Shown one piece after another: positions 1 through 10,638 of a stretch of DNA of 64,000 nucleotides. A program made the translations under genes and the position numbers. Position 1 is the first letter of the stretch. Every line of letters starts with the position of its first letter. The stretch spans positions 1,895,874 to 1,959,873 of the forward strand of contig NW_021940919.1 of NCBI RefSeq assembly GCF_004337985.1, given 5' to 3'. This DNA comes from Pyricularia pennisetigena (lineage: Eukaryota > Ascomycota > Sordariomycetes > Magnaporthales > Pyriculariaceae). A model generated the notes under the pieces. That model was given only the letters and a program-made list of their open reading frames with translations, searched no databases and was not told where the DNA came from.

Positions 1-206
1 TTGATTTTGACCGGGTTTATTTACATGGGTATAGACGGGCACTAGATAACGAGTAAAACATTAATGATGCCCAGTCTTTATTTAGTTATGAGCAAGTCTA
101 CAATTTGATGTGATTTCTTTTTTTTTTCATGCCATTAACCATTAGCTCGTTATAATTCATCCCCGGCTCAATTTACGGTGAGGTCTAGCTGAAAATCACC
201 TGTCCA
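1..206. other. Edge of window, no gene seen
   Basis: Low-complexity, T-rich flank downstream of the receptor gene's stop. No coding signal is recognised on either strand. Confidence 0.6.
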
Positions 207-1982
207 TCAACTCGGACGAGGCTCTGGCGTACTTTGGAAAACAGCATCACAAGTCTCTGGCTGAGACATGGGAGGGCAGCCCTGCCAGCCCCGGCCCTCA
301 GAATCCTGTCTGCCATGGTCGTCGACGATGCCCTCCTCGAGATCCGACGGGACACCCGACCCCGTCGTCGTCGCCGAGCACGTCTTGACTGATCCCGTGG
401 TATCGGCCCGTCCTCTCGACCCCGTCGCAGATGAGCGTGTCCGCGGGTCAGAACTCTGGCGTGAACGCGACGTCTTGCTGGCCAGGCTGTCCACGCCGCG
501 TCGGACGAAGGCCATGAAGACGTGTCGGAGGCTGGGCATGCAGGCACAAAAGGTGCCGGCGCCGAGTTCGAGGGACGACCAGAGCACGAGGTCAAAATCA
601 TCCCAGGTCGAGTTCCGCTTGTCGCTTGAGGCCCTAAAGACCAGGCGCAGCCGTAGGATGCTGACCACAGTGGCACTATATCACAAGACAACAAAAAAAA
701 AAAAGAAAAAATAACCTTTGGTGTTAGCAAGCGAGCAAGTTACAAGTACACTCCTGGGAAGGATCGGTGGGAAGAATGCGTCTTCTTACAAGGCACCGAC
801 GCCAAACATGCTGGAGACGGCGAGCTTCTTCCCGAGGTTCATTTGAATGCCCCAAATCTGCGATATAGGCAGGTAGATCATCCACAAGTCTATCAGCAAC
901 CCGACGATGGCATGCGCCCACACCAGCGCGTGGGTGTCCATGATGCAGTGGCCCTGCTGCATCCTGTCCCAGCCGATCCACTGGTACTGGATCGGCGAGC
1001 AGCGAAAGATGACCAGCATGGAGGTGACGATCCAGACGACCCCGTTGACAAACATGGTGGCCAGCACGACGCGGCCAAAGTCCACGCCCAGGACTGTGCC
1101 GCCGCCTGCGCCCCGCCGGCAAAATATGCGCAGGTAAAAGAGGAAAAACGACGTCTTGAGCAGGAAGATGTTTGTGATGTAGAGGACCTCGAGGATGAGC
1201 ATCATGACGATGAAGTCGGTGACCTCGTCGTGCGACAGGGTCCAGAGGTCGGTGCCGATCGGGTTGCCGGAAGCCGGGCCGATGCCGTAGATGCAGATGA
1301 CCCAGAAGGCGATGGACGTGGCCACGGAGAGCGCGAACGTGAGGTCGTCCAGCCCGGGCGGCGCAGCACCCACCGGCTGACCGTCGGGGCCGATGCGCCA
1401 GCCCGAGATCCCATGTGCGAACTTGTGCATCAGCCTGACGAGCACGGCGGCGATGCAGATGCCCAGCAGGGCCCAAGAGGTGGCTTTGAACTGCTTCCGC
1501 CTGTCGCGCGGGGGCAGTTCGCAAAGCTCGTGAAAGGTTCTCTGGGTTTCTGGGCAGAGAAACGGTTTTTATTTGTCAGCTTTTTCTATCATATCCTCAG
1601 CAGAATTGATTAAAAATGAAGGGCTCGGCTCACTCAGACTATCCATCGGCTTGCATGCTGTCAACATGCACGACCCAACGCTGGACAGCATCTTCCGGTC
1701 TTTACAGAGGCACTGCTTGTCGGTCGGGGAACACGAAGACTCCTGCAGAGCTGGGATGGCGCATTGTAGCTTGTTTGATGGGATTGAAATCGATGATTAG
1801 CTACATGTTTGCCACATGTCCCAAGACCCGACTGCCATCTTGGAACTTGTCGACACTGAGTTACCTACAGCGCACTTTGGGAGCGTCTGGGCCGCCTCAA
1901 TAAGACTGCTGCTTGCCGAAGCAAGATGGAACCGCATGGTACAAGCAGCCAGTAACGGCACAAGAGCCGGAAGCAAACGCAT
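207..1982 (-). CDS. PTH11-type CFEM-domain seven-helix membrane receptor
   Basis: The model has four exons: 1982-1869, 1769-1634, 1549-790 and 660-207, giving 487 residues. Introns of 99, 84 and 129 bp have GT-AG ends and all phases close. A signal peptide starting MRLLPALVPLLAA is followed by a CFEM domain, which is split by the first two introns and is only visible after joining exons. It has eight cysteines beginning LPKC and ending just before a PPRDRR motif. Exon 3 carries most of the hydrophobic helices of the fungal rhodopsin-like domain, and exon 4 continues with ILRLRLVF. The tail (last ~100 residues) is Ser/Thr/Arg-rich and probably cytoplasmic. Members of this family sit in the plasma membrane and include Pth11, which senses surface cues during appressorium formation; the ligand here is unknown. 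Confidence is high for family and splicing, lower for the exact C-terminus. Confidence 0.85.
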
Positions 1983-4900
1983 GTTGAGGGAAAATACGTT
2001 GTGCGTCTGGAACCAAGGAGTGATAGGAAACGACAAAAAGTCATCGCGCAAAGCGTGAGGAATGGAGTGAGTATATTTATAAAGTGCGAGGAAGCACCGA
2101 CAACCGTGGAGTTGACGAGAGCCTATATACACCAGCGACTCACATCCAAGCATTCTAGCTGCACCTCAAGCCCTCTTCAAGCCACGAAGAGCACGGAAAC
2201 AAAAGTCACGGAAATAACAAAGGCTGCATGTTACCAACGGAGTGGACTGGCGCACCTGTCAACCATCGGTGCCTTGGCTAGCGTCAGGATCGACCTCACT
2301 ACCAGCGTATCGGTTCTTTCTGCTATTCGTCAACTTGTCAATCTTTAGCTGAACTCAATTCCCTTTTCACTCTAGCGCTAACAGGTCAACCGCTCGTCAC
2401 CTAGCATGCATTACCATCCATCTCACGTGATTTATAACATCATGACCGAATCTTTTGTGGCTGGCGTCTCTAATGATTTCGCCTCTGAATAGGCCCGAAA
2501 AAAAGAAGTAAGCCTGCAGCCGAGACGGAACTTGCCGTGAGGCTGTGTATTGACCGTCCGCTGGGCATGAACGCGTTCAACTTTCCCCGCGGACGACCAT
2601 AACAGGAGGACGGCATCCAGGTAAATTGAACAAACAATGACGCTTCGATTCATATCCAGGAAGCAAGTTTACTTTCAGATTACTCAACCGTTTACCCATA
2701 CCTGCCGGCGGCATTTACAATATACCTTTCTTTGATTCTACTTCCATGAGAATATCAATTCTCGACTCCTGTTCAGTTGGTTCCCCTGTACTGTTCCCAC
2801 ACACCAGCCAATCAAGAGGAACTTGGATGATTTTCATCAGCGTGCTTGAGCCCGACCATGGATGTGTGGCAAGCATTCCGAGATTGTCGGGCCTGGGAAA
2901 GAAGAAAAAGGACAGAAGTGTAGCCTTCCAGTGGTCCTAAATCGGGGCAAGGTGACTTGGGAAATTGCTCGAGAGGGTACTTGTGGGAGGAGCTACAAGT
3001 CTACCATGAAGAATTTTATTTGCGGTTTTCTTTTTTGGTATTCAACTGACTTCCGGGACAATATTCTTCCTGAACAGCGACCGTTACTACCCCTGTTGAG
3101 CATATGCCTAATATTGTCATGGTATCTCGCTGTATCCCTGTATCCTTCTAGCATTAATAGACCTGGAATAACAAGTGCATATTGTGATCATTGTGTCCCC
3201 TTTTATTTCTTCAAAGACATGGGATTATGACTGACTTCTTGCACGTCCCAAGTCAATGATCATATGTCGAGTCTGGGCATTTCATACAGGCTGACTATGT
3301 CACTCTTATACTCGGACCAAGGTTCAAGATTTCCTGGGCCCCTAAAAATGCAAGTGTGGCTAGGATGCAGACGTAGGAGAGATAATGGAATACGACATTA
3401 TATTCACAGCATCCAAGAGCGGGGCTAAATGACTAGCGCCTCGCGAACAGCAAGAAGTCAATGAACTTCCACTCTCATGCGGTTAAGCGAAGAATTCAAA
3501 ACGAGCGGTTTGCTTTGGTGAGACTTGCTTCGATACAGAGCAGCACTTAACAGAGCTATATTTGACCTCGACTCGCCACTTATTGACTGGGTTTATTAAT
3601 AAGCCAGCACCATAACACGGCTTTGTCCGAGCAAATGCATTTATCCAAAGCTATTTACAATAGGCGGGGGATCCATGTTCATGCGCTCCCGTACCCCCAG
3701 TTTATAGGCAAATCCGATCGATTCGATCGCTTGAGGTGGAAATTGCCAAGACTACGAATAAAAAACAGCCCTATAATGCACTAGCCTAGAGCTTAAGTAA
3801 ATATAGCGGTCGATATTGCAACTCGGTGACTAAAAACGGTTAGATCTAGTTCAAATAATGGCCCTGAATATACATAGCCAGGCACCCAGCCCTGGTGACT
3901 ACAAGATCATTCAAATTCATCCGTATACTTGTGCAAAACACTCGAGCATTGAAGCCCCTTGTGGGTATTTCTTTTGTCGGCAAACCCCCTTAGAACAATA
4001 GTACCATGACGGTGTTGGAAGCGAAGTGGCGACTCTCGAACCTGAGAAATTTAAGGAGGCCTGCGGGGAGGCATAGCGAGTCATTAACTACCGCAGTCGG
4101 TCATGATCATCGCTCGGGAGTTCGGATAGGGATCACGTTAGGTCCTGCTAGCTCGGTCAACGCCGAGTCGGGGTGCGTGGGAAAGGAAAATGATTTTGGG
4201 TTCCGACTGCCATTTACAGTAAAGAGAGGCAAACCATCAACGCATTTTGAATGAGATGGCCGCGGGGAAGAGTGCACCCGTGTAGCTCCGGGAATCCATG
4301 AGTTGCACAGGCAACAAGTCCCCGGCTGGAAGCACAAACAAACAAATATCTTTCTCGTCTAGAGGTAGCCGAGTGGAAAAAAGATTCCTACATCACCGAC
4401 ATGTGCCTAATGCTACCAAGCCATCAAGGCTGCAGGGTTAACTGTATTTCCTTCATCCCAACCTTGTGCCCAGAACTCTTTCGGAATCGGCGCGAACCGA
4501 TGGTCGACAATGTCAAAACTGGACAAGCCAGCATCTCCTTGCATGGGCGTACCCAGATGTTGACTCGCTACAAGTCAAAGGCTTACCTAAGTGTTGACGC
4601 GTCTGGGAGATCAAGCAGACTCAAACCGATTTGAAATAGCAACACCAAGGAAAATGGAATGGGTAGCACCGACATGGAACAACATGGACCGGAGCAAGCG
4701 GGTTACACCGTTGCAGCACGGATCCCATTACGAATTCTTGTCAGGATGACTTGGCAAAGATTTAAGGTTAATTTTGCTTTTTATTCCTTTCTATTGCTTT
4801 GATGAAGAATTTTCTATAAATCCAAGAGATCCAGGCCTTCTGCTCCTCTCTTCAATCTCTTGTTCATCATCACCAACAATCACTACAGAATTCACCCTCA

Positions 4901-5056
4901 CACTCACTTTCAAAAAACTTCAAAACAGCTTTTTCCCTTCGTTCAAAAACAAGCTGTTCCATAATCATCTACAACTTTACCAGAACACGCTAGCTAACGA
5001 TAATAAACAACCTCAACCCCAACAAAACCATATAAACCCCCATCAAGTTTTTCAAA
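1983..5056. other. 3 kb intergenic region, no supported gene
   Basis: Only short ORFs without recognisable domains or good start contexts are present. The last 250 bp is the promoter and CT/CA-rich leader of the secreted protein gene that follows. Confidence 0.5.
4815..4820 (+). promoter_or_regulatory. TATA box of the gene at 5057
   Basis: TATAAA lies 237 bp before the ATG and is followed by a long CT/CA-rich, ATG-poor leader. This arrangement is common for strongly expressed fungal genes. Confidence 0.45.
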
Positions 5057-5590
5057 ATGCCTAGCATTACCAAGACCGTCTTCCTTTCCCTCGCGGCCGC
5101 TTCCATCGTCGCCTCGGCCCCTCTCTCGCCTCGCAGCCCCGGCTTGGCCGTGGAGGGCGAGGTCGCCGCCGTCGAAGCCCGCTCGGTCCCCGTCGAGGCA
5201 GGTAGCGCCCACCAGAATGCCAAGCGCATCTTGGGCCTGGGTCACCTGGCCGACGGCATCAACAAGGTGAACGATAAGGGCGAGAAAGCACAGGACGCGA
5301 TAAAAGACGGAGCCGAAAAGGCCGGTGATGCCGTCGTCGGAGGTGTCAAGGCCGTCGGCAACGGGGCCAAGGCGGTTGGACACGAGATCGGAGCCGAGGT
5401 CAGCAACGCCGGCTCGGCCATCAAGACCGGTGCCTCGGCGTTCGTCGATGGATCACCTGCCATCCAAGCGGGCAAGGAGGCCGGCAAAGACGCAAAGGAC
5501 GCGGCGCTCCGTGGCGTGGCGGGTGCTGCGAACGCGGTGGGAGGAGCGGCCAACTCCATCGCCGACAAGGCCACTGATGCGGCTCAGTAA
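5057..5590 (+). CDS. Secreted Ala/Gly-rich amphipathic repeat protein (LEA-like)
   Basis: A single-exon gene of 177 residues. The start is supported by an A-rich context (CAAAATGCC) and by a signal peptide MPSITKTVFLSLAAASIVASA directly after it. The mature protein has no cysteine. From about residue 65 it is built of short Ala/Gly/Lys/Asp repeats with hydrophobic residues every three or four positions (KAQDAIKDGAEKAGDAV and similar). These would form amphipathic helices like those of LEA-type stress proteins or apolipoprotein-like surface proteins. It may act at the cell wall or in the apoplast. No catalytic motif is present and no specific function is assigned. The codon use is GC-rich, like the neighbouring housekeeping-type genes, so it does not look recently acquired. 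Confidence 0.8.
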   Translation: MPSITKTVFLSLAAASIVASAPLSPRSPGLAVEGEVAAVEARSVPVEAGSAHQNAKRILGLGHLADGINKVNDKGEKAQDAIKDGAEKAGDAVVGGVKAVGNGAKAVGHEIGAEVSNAGSAIKTGASAFVDGSPAIQAGKEAGKDAKDAALRGVAGAANAVGGAANSIADKATDAAQ

Positions 5591-6183
5591 GCTATCTGAG
5601 GGGGGGGGTTTTTTTCCTTTAAGGCGTTTTTGGATTTTCTTTTACGAGGTGAGCAGGAAACGGGCGTTCCTGGGCTGGGAGGGGAGATAGCATGCGACTG
5701 TGGTGGGTGGGATTTGGTTATCCTTTCTGGTTCTAATTATTCAATACACTATGCCGAATTCGCTTCGGATAATCTACAGTCTACAACACTGCATCAACAT
5801 GTGCTCGTCAATTTTGGTCCAATGCCTTGATAATGGTTTACTGTGTCCGCCCCATCTAGCCCCATGGAGACCAGAAGCTGATGGGTTGGTTATATTGAGT
5901 GATTGAATGATAAACGAATTGTTTCTTTCTTTCTGTGACTGCGAACAGAAGCCCTTGGCATGTTTGCACAAAGGCTGCCTCTTTGTATGTCAGGACACTT
6001 ATTGCAACCCCCGCAAGCTTTGGGATCCCGGCTCTGGATTCAATCTTGACTCGATTTTCAAAGGCATGAAATGCGGAAATTGCCAGTCAATGCAATTACC
6101 AGGTCTAGCCCATCCTTTGTCTACTTCAAAGTCACTATGGTACTCCAACTGCGTCAATCCCTGCCCCTGCGAAACTACTCCAT
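5591..6183. other. Convergent 3' intergenic region
   Basis: Lies between two converging genes. A G9 run and a T-rich stretch follow the stop at 5590. No gene seen. Confidence 0.5.
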
Positions 6184-7810
6184 CTACTGGGTTGCACCAG
6201 AGAGCTCCAAAGCGAATGCCGTCGAGTTTGTAGGAAAAGTGACGACGAGTTTGACCTGCCAAAATTGGTGTCAGTGTCAGTTTCGCTCCCCAAAATTCCA
6301 AATAGCACATATGTCGAGCGGTACTGTACGGATAAAACTCACCGAGTTGGAGGAGTAATTGACGGCAGTCACACCCAAATCGATCGGGTCGCCAACGTCG
6401 GCCTTGGTGCCCGCCCAGTCGAAGCGGCGCGTGCGAACCTGTACGCTCCCTTCGCTTGGGAGACCTAGGCGGCCCAGTCCCGACACGGCAATCTCGTAGG
6501 TGCCCTGGACGGTCCGCGTGCCGGCCAGGATCTTGGCGACGCCGCCCTCGACGACGGCAAAGACGTCAGACTTGGCGTCGGCCGACGCAGCCGTCGCGAC
6601 GCGCTCACCCACCATGTTGGCGTAGTACCTGTATAGATACCACTCGCCGTTCGGGCTGTAGGAGCCGGTGGTCGCGTTGTGGAACACGAGGTCGGCCATG
6701 TTGTCGTGCAGCGCCGAGCCGGACCCCCAATTTGCGCGGAGGCCGCGGAGGTTGTGGCGCTCGAGCTGGGAAAGGTAGAAGACGCTGTGCGCCGGGGTTT
6801 GTTCCGACGGCCACGCGTACTCGTTGATGTCGATGGGTCGCTTGGGGAGATTGTGTTGGACCAGAAGGGTGTTGAAGTCCGGGACGACTAGATCAAGCTC
6901 GCGCTGGAGGCCGTCAGCATGGGAAACACGAGGAGGGTTCACAGCTTGTAGGTAGGAAATTAATCAATCATATGGTTACTTACAGCACTCGAGATCTGGT
7001 GCCAGGACCAGATGTCGGGGATGGTGTCGTTACCGGCGACGGTGGACAGCCACGACTTCCACTTGTCATGAGTGAGGGTCGGAGCATCGGCAAACGAGGG
7101 CCCACTGATCAGAGTCTGCGGTAGCTCGGCCCTGGGAACAAAGTCAGTCAGGACGTTGGGCAGGGGAAGACAAGAAAGAAGCACATGAATATCAAGTTCA
7201 AGATTACATACCTGATGATCTTGTGAGCTCGCACGTAAAACTCGAGGTACTGTTCCCACGACCGGGACCAAAACGACGAGATCTCCGGCTCGTTCCAGAT
7301 ATCAAAGACCAGCCCCTCGAGCATGTCGTTAGCCTTGAGGTCCGCAGCGACCTGCTTCAGAAAAAGGTCCGACTCGGTCCAGTTGCCGTTGTCACCGGGG
7401 AACGCCGTGCCCGCACCCTGCACGCTGTCGGCGCCCCAGAGATCATGCGGCAGCAGGATGAAGTCGCCTCCGAACTTGCGCGTAGTCCTGTAGTTGGACA
7501 GGGCCGACTTGAAGCGCTCCGCGTAGCCGTCGAAGCCGCCAGCCCAGCCCCGGGCGGGGATCTGGGCGCCCCCCGCGCGGCACGAGTTGAACTTGATGTC
7601 TCGGGCCAAGTAGTCTGGAATCCTGGTGTCGACGCTGGTGCCGTTGTCAGGCCAGCCGTAGATGAAACCCGAACCGAGGAACTTGGCCGGCCCGATCGAC
7701 GTGGCCAGGTCGACGGTGGCTGTCCCGGCTGGGGTCTGTCTCGTCACCAGGCTGGCTGCCGGGCCGATGAACAAGGCAGAGAATACGGAGAGGGCCGCGA
7801 GGTAAGTCAT
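6184..7810 (-). CDS. Secreted glycoside hydrolase, GH39-like (clan GH-A)
   Basis: Four exons: 7810-7212, 7131-6984, 6903-6343 and 6255-6184, giving 459 residues. Introns are 80, 80 and 87 bp with GT-AG ends and matching phases. The last exon adds only 23 residues and ends the C-terminal beta-sandwich. An N-terminal signal peptide (MTYLAALSVFSALFIGPAAS) implies secretion. The TIM-barrel signature IWNEPE puts the likely acid/base at Glu174, and INEYAWPSE puts the likely nucleophile at Glu277. This two-glutamate layout is that of GH39 and related clan GH-A enzymes (beta-xylosidase, alpha-iduronidase). The substrate is not predictable; a plant cell-wall glycan is likely. Together with the adjacent sugar transporter and the GH31 enzyme it forms a carbohydrate-use neighbourhood. 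The family assignment could be off to a neighbouring GH-A family. Confidence 0.78.
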
Positions 7811-8542
7811 GGTGAAAGTGGGACGGGAGGTGTTGGGAAGTGAAGATGCCGAGTTCTGGTTCTGATGAAGGGACACGGATGCTTTTCCATATTCATTTAT
7901 TATAGGGTTTGCGTAGACAATCCCTGAAGCGTCATGACGTCGTGCTGTGCTCCAAAATAGGCAGCTAATTCCTATACACTTCTCCACCCCCAACCCGACG
8001 AACCTTTTATTGCCAAGTGCCTGCCGAGGCAACGTTGTGTCGCTCACTGACTAGACCCAGGTAATTATCTTGTTTTTTTGCCCCTGCGCATTCCAAGCTC
8101 GGCATTGCGACGAGATGATCGAGGGTTACTTTGCGGGGAAGCTTGCGTGGGTAGATCCCCTCCCCCATTCAATGCGACCTGGATGCGGAGAAAGCCTCGA
8201 CGCGCCCCAACCGGAAGGCGAACCATTCCACAAGGTGGGAAGCGCTTGCTGACGACGGCGCAACTCGGCAATTCCATCGCACGTGAAGGCGATGGGGATA
8301 GCAGGCACAAGTGTGGTACGAGTCTACGAGAAAACCCATTCGAGTGCAACAGTACATAGTCAAATTCTCATTTTCATTATCTAGTAGGTCCAACTTCCCT
8401 GAAACATTTGTGTAGAATACTGCGGTAAATCAGAAGAGCTGAACGGAATGAATATACAAATAATACAATATGGCTTGGCACAGGACTGTGACGGCGCACA
8501 ACCGTGCTTTTGCACCTGTGTAATACTACCGCCCCTAACAAC
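7811..8542. other. Intergenic region upstream of the GH39-like gene
   Basis: Promoter of the glycosidase (minus strand) plus the 3' end region of the transporter. Several overlapping short ORFs around 8065-8359 have no recognisable content. Confidence 0.5.
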
Positions 8543-10183
8543 TCAACCCTCCTTCAAAACTTGGTGTCCATCAGCATAGGCATCCACTCTGTACGACGCA
8601 AACTTGGACGCCGGGACTCCCCTAGCAAAAAGTATATCCAACTCCTCAAACGTCTTGCCCTTGGTCTCTGGCAGCCGAAAGTACGTCCACACAAAAAAGG
8701 CAAAGGCGCAACCTCCCCAGAAGAAGCCCGTTTTGCCCCTCCAGTCCCCGGCCGTAGGATTAAGCATGTACGGGTTGATGACGTTGCAGATGATCTGCGC
8801 CACGTAGTATGCGATGCGGCTCAGGCACACGCTCTTGTTCCGCAGCCGGGTTGACGACACCTCGGAAATGATGGCGTAGCAGATCGGTCCGACGGTGAGG
8901 TAGTAGACCCCAAGCCAGCCCAGCATCAACCCGGCCTGCGCGTAGTTTGCCGACTCGGACTCGGGCGCCCCAGCGCTGACGGACCCCACCGACACGAGTA
9001 TGATGGCCAAGACGCCGAGGCCCCACATGTACAGAGCGCGGCGGCCAAAGCGGTGGAGGAGGAACCAGGAGAGGATGGTCCCGACGGATGCGATGCCCAG
9101 CCCGCCGACGGCCATCTGGAACGAAATCGAGTTCGGCAACCCGGCCTGGACAAAAAAGTACGTCGGGGTGCCGCCCATCGCCGACCCGCAAAAGGGCTGC
9201 GCGGCAAAGGCCAGGCAGGCAATCTCGGTCCTGCGTAGATCGACGCCGCGGAAACAATCGAGGTACGACGTGCCCTCGTCCATCTCGGTTTCTATCTCAT
9301 TGGTGTGAATCATCATGGCGACCCGCTCCTTGGCACGAGTGCCGCTCGATGCCGACCCCAGCCGAACCACCGAGTTTTCAGCCTGCTTGTAGTCGCCGAG
9401 CCTGACGTAGTGCCAGGGCGACTCCGGCGCGAACCAAATCACAACAAACAGAGGCACGGGCCAGGCCCACTGGATGGCGAACGGGATCCGGTAGGACCAC
9501 TGCGTGTTGTTTTCGGCGAAGCCAGCCTGCACCCCGGCCGAGATCAGCTGGCCGAGGGCCCAGCAGAGGTTGACAAACACGGTGAGGTACCCCCGCAGCG
9601 CCATGGGACACACCTCGGATGCGTACGCGGGGGCCGTCGTCGCGAACACCCCCCACGGGATACCGCAGAGGAACTGCCCTACGAGCAAGACGGGCAGGTT
9701 GGGCGAGAAAAACGAAATGAAAATAAAGGCGCAGATGGACAGCAGAGAAGCCAGGAGGACCTTGCGGTAGCCAAACAGGTGGGTGAAGTAGCCGTTCGCA
9801 AAGGCGCCGATGATGGTGCCGACGCTCACCGCGTTGCTGAGCCCGTTTTGCCACGACGCAGTGATCTCGAACGTGTCGGTCCTCGCCAGATACTCACCGT
9901 AGTGTCTTCGAAACGACGGCTGGGCGAAGAAGGACGAGATGAGCACAATGTCGTAGCCCTCCATGATGATGGACGCCGACACCAGGACGGACCACATGGC
10001 GGCTTGTGGGTACCGACGCATGGCCTCCCTGAAACCAATATTGTGCTCCTCTTCGGCAGCCTGCTTGGCCATGGCCAGATCCTTGATGTCGTACTCTCCG
10101 CTGGCGGCATTTTCGATCTCGCTGGCCCCGAGAGGCTCGCCGGGCTTGGGCGCTCCCATCTTTTCGTCTGGCCGCTCGGACAT
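8543..10183 (-). CDS. MFS sugar:proton symporter, maltose/alpha-glucoside permease type
   Basis: Intronless gene of 546 residues with twelve predicted hydrophobic helices and cytosolic N- and C-termini. Family marks of the sugar-transporter group are visible. These are GYDIVLISSFFAQPSF after helix 1, FGYRKVL between helices 2 and 3, PESPWHYVRLGDYKQAE ahead of the central loop, HRFGRRALYMWG between helices 8 and 9, and LPETKGKTFEELD at the C-terminus. The sequence is of the fungal maltose/general alpha-glucoside permease type. These import di- or oligosaccharides across the plasma membrane with protons. The neighbouring intracellular-type GH31 enzyme could act on the imported glycoside. The exact substrate is inference. 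Confidence 0.88.
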   Translation of the reverse strand: MSERPDEKMGAPKPGEPLGASEIENAASGEYDIKDLAMAKQAAEEEHNIGFREAMRRYPQAAMWSVLVSASIIMEGYDIVLISSFFAQPSFRRHYGEYLARTDTFEITASWQNGLSNAVSVGTIIGAFANGYFTHLFGYRKVLLASLLSICAFIFISFFSPNLPVLLVGQFLCGIPWGVFATTAPAYASEVCPMALRGYLTVFVNLCWALGQLISAGVQAGFAENNTQWSYRIPFAIQWAWPVPLFVVIWFAPESPWHYVRLGDYKQAENSVVRLGSASSGTRAKERVAMMIHTNEIETEMDEGTSYLDCFRGVDLRRTEIACLAFAAQPFCGSAMGGTPTYFFVQAGLPNSISFQMAVGGLGIASVGTILSWFLLHRFGRRALYMWGLGVLAIILVSVGSVSAGAPESESANYAQAGLMLGWLGVYYLTVGPICYAIISEVSSTRLRNKSVCLSRIAYYVAQIICNVINPYMLNPTAGDWRGKTGFFWGGCAFAFFVWTYFRLPETKGKTFEELDILFARGVPASKFASYRVDAYADGHQVLKEG

Positions 10184-10611
10184 GGTTAGGAGGCCGAGAG
10201 CAGCGACGGCGAAAATATGTATAGGTTGGGAGGATTTGGCAAAAAGAAAGAGAGAGAAAAAAAAAAAAAAGAACCCAACCCAAGAGGAAAATCAGAAGAC
10301 CATTGCGTAAAAGGCCCAACAATCCCTATGTGTAGGTGGGGGCATTTCTATCAAACCACACAGTAACCTTGTTTCTGACCTACAAGTAGCATTCGATGCT
10401 ACCTTACCTCCAGTACGTCGCCCTGTCTGGCGCGCATATACTCACTCCCTGTCGTTCAAGTAACACGCCATTTACCCCGCATCATGTCAAATGGAAATCC
10501 GGGGTAGAGCGTATACATACGGAGGCCGGTTTGTTTTCTGGCAAGGACTTTGGTATTTTGCCGTCGGATTATATCCCGCGAACTGCGGTACGTGCGTATT
10601 TTGTTTAGGGA

Positions 10612-10638
10612 NNNNNNNNNNNNNNNNNNNNNNNNNNN
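10612..10638. other. Assembly gap (27 N)
   Basis: A run of 27 undetermined bases, immediately followed by a run of C. The true gap length is unknown. Confidence 0.99.

Noticed and set aside
268..714. Plus-strand ORF opposite the receptor gene
   Set aside because: It is the antisense reflection of the GC-rich receptor exon 4, without domain or start context.
4361..4440. Possible tRNA (GGTAGCCGAGTGG resembles a D-arm)
   Set aside because: No B box or pairing acceptor and T stems follow at the proper distance.
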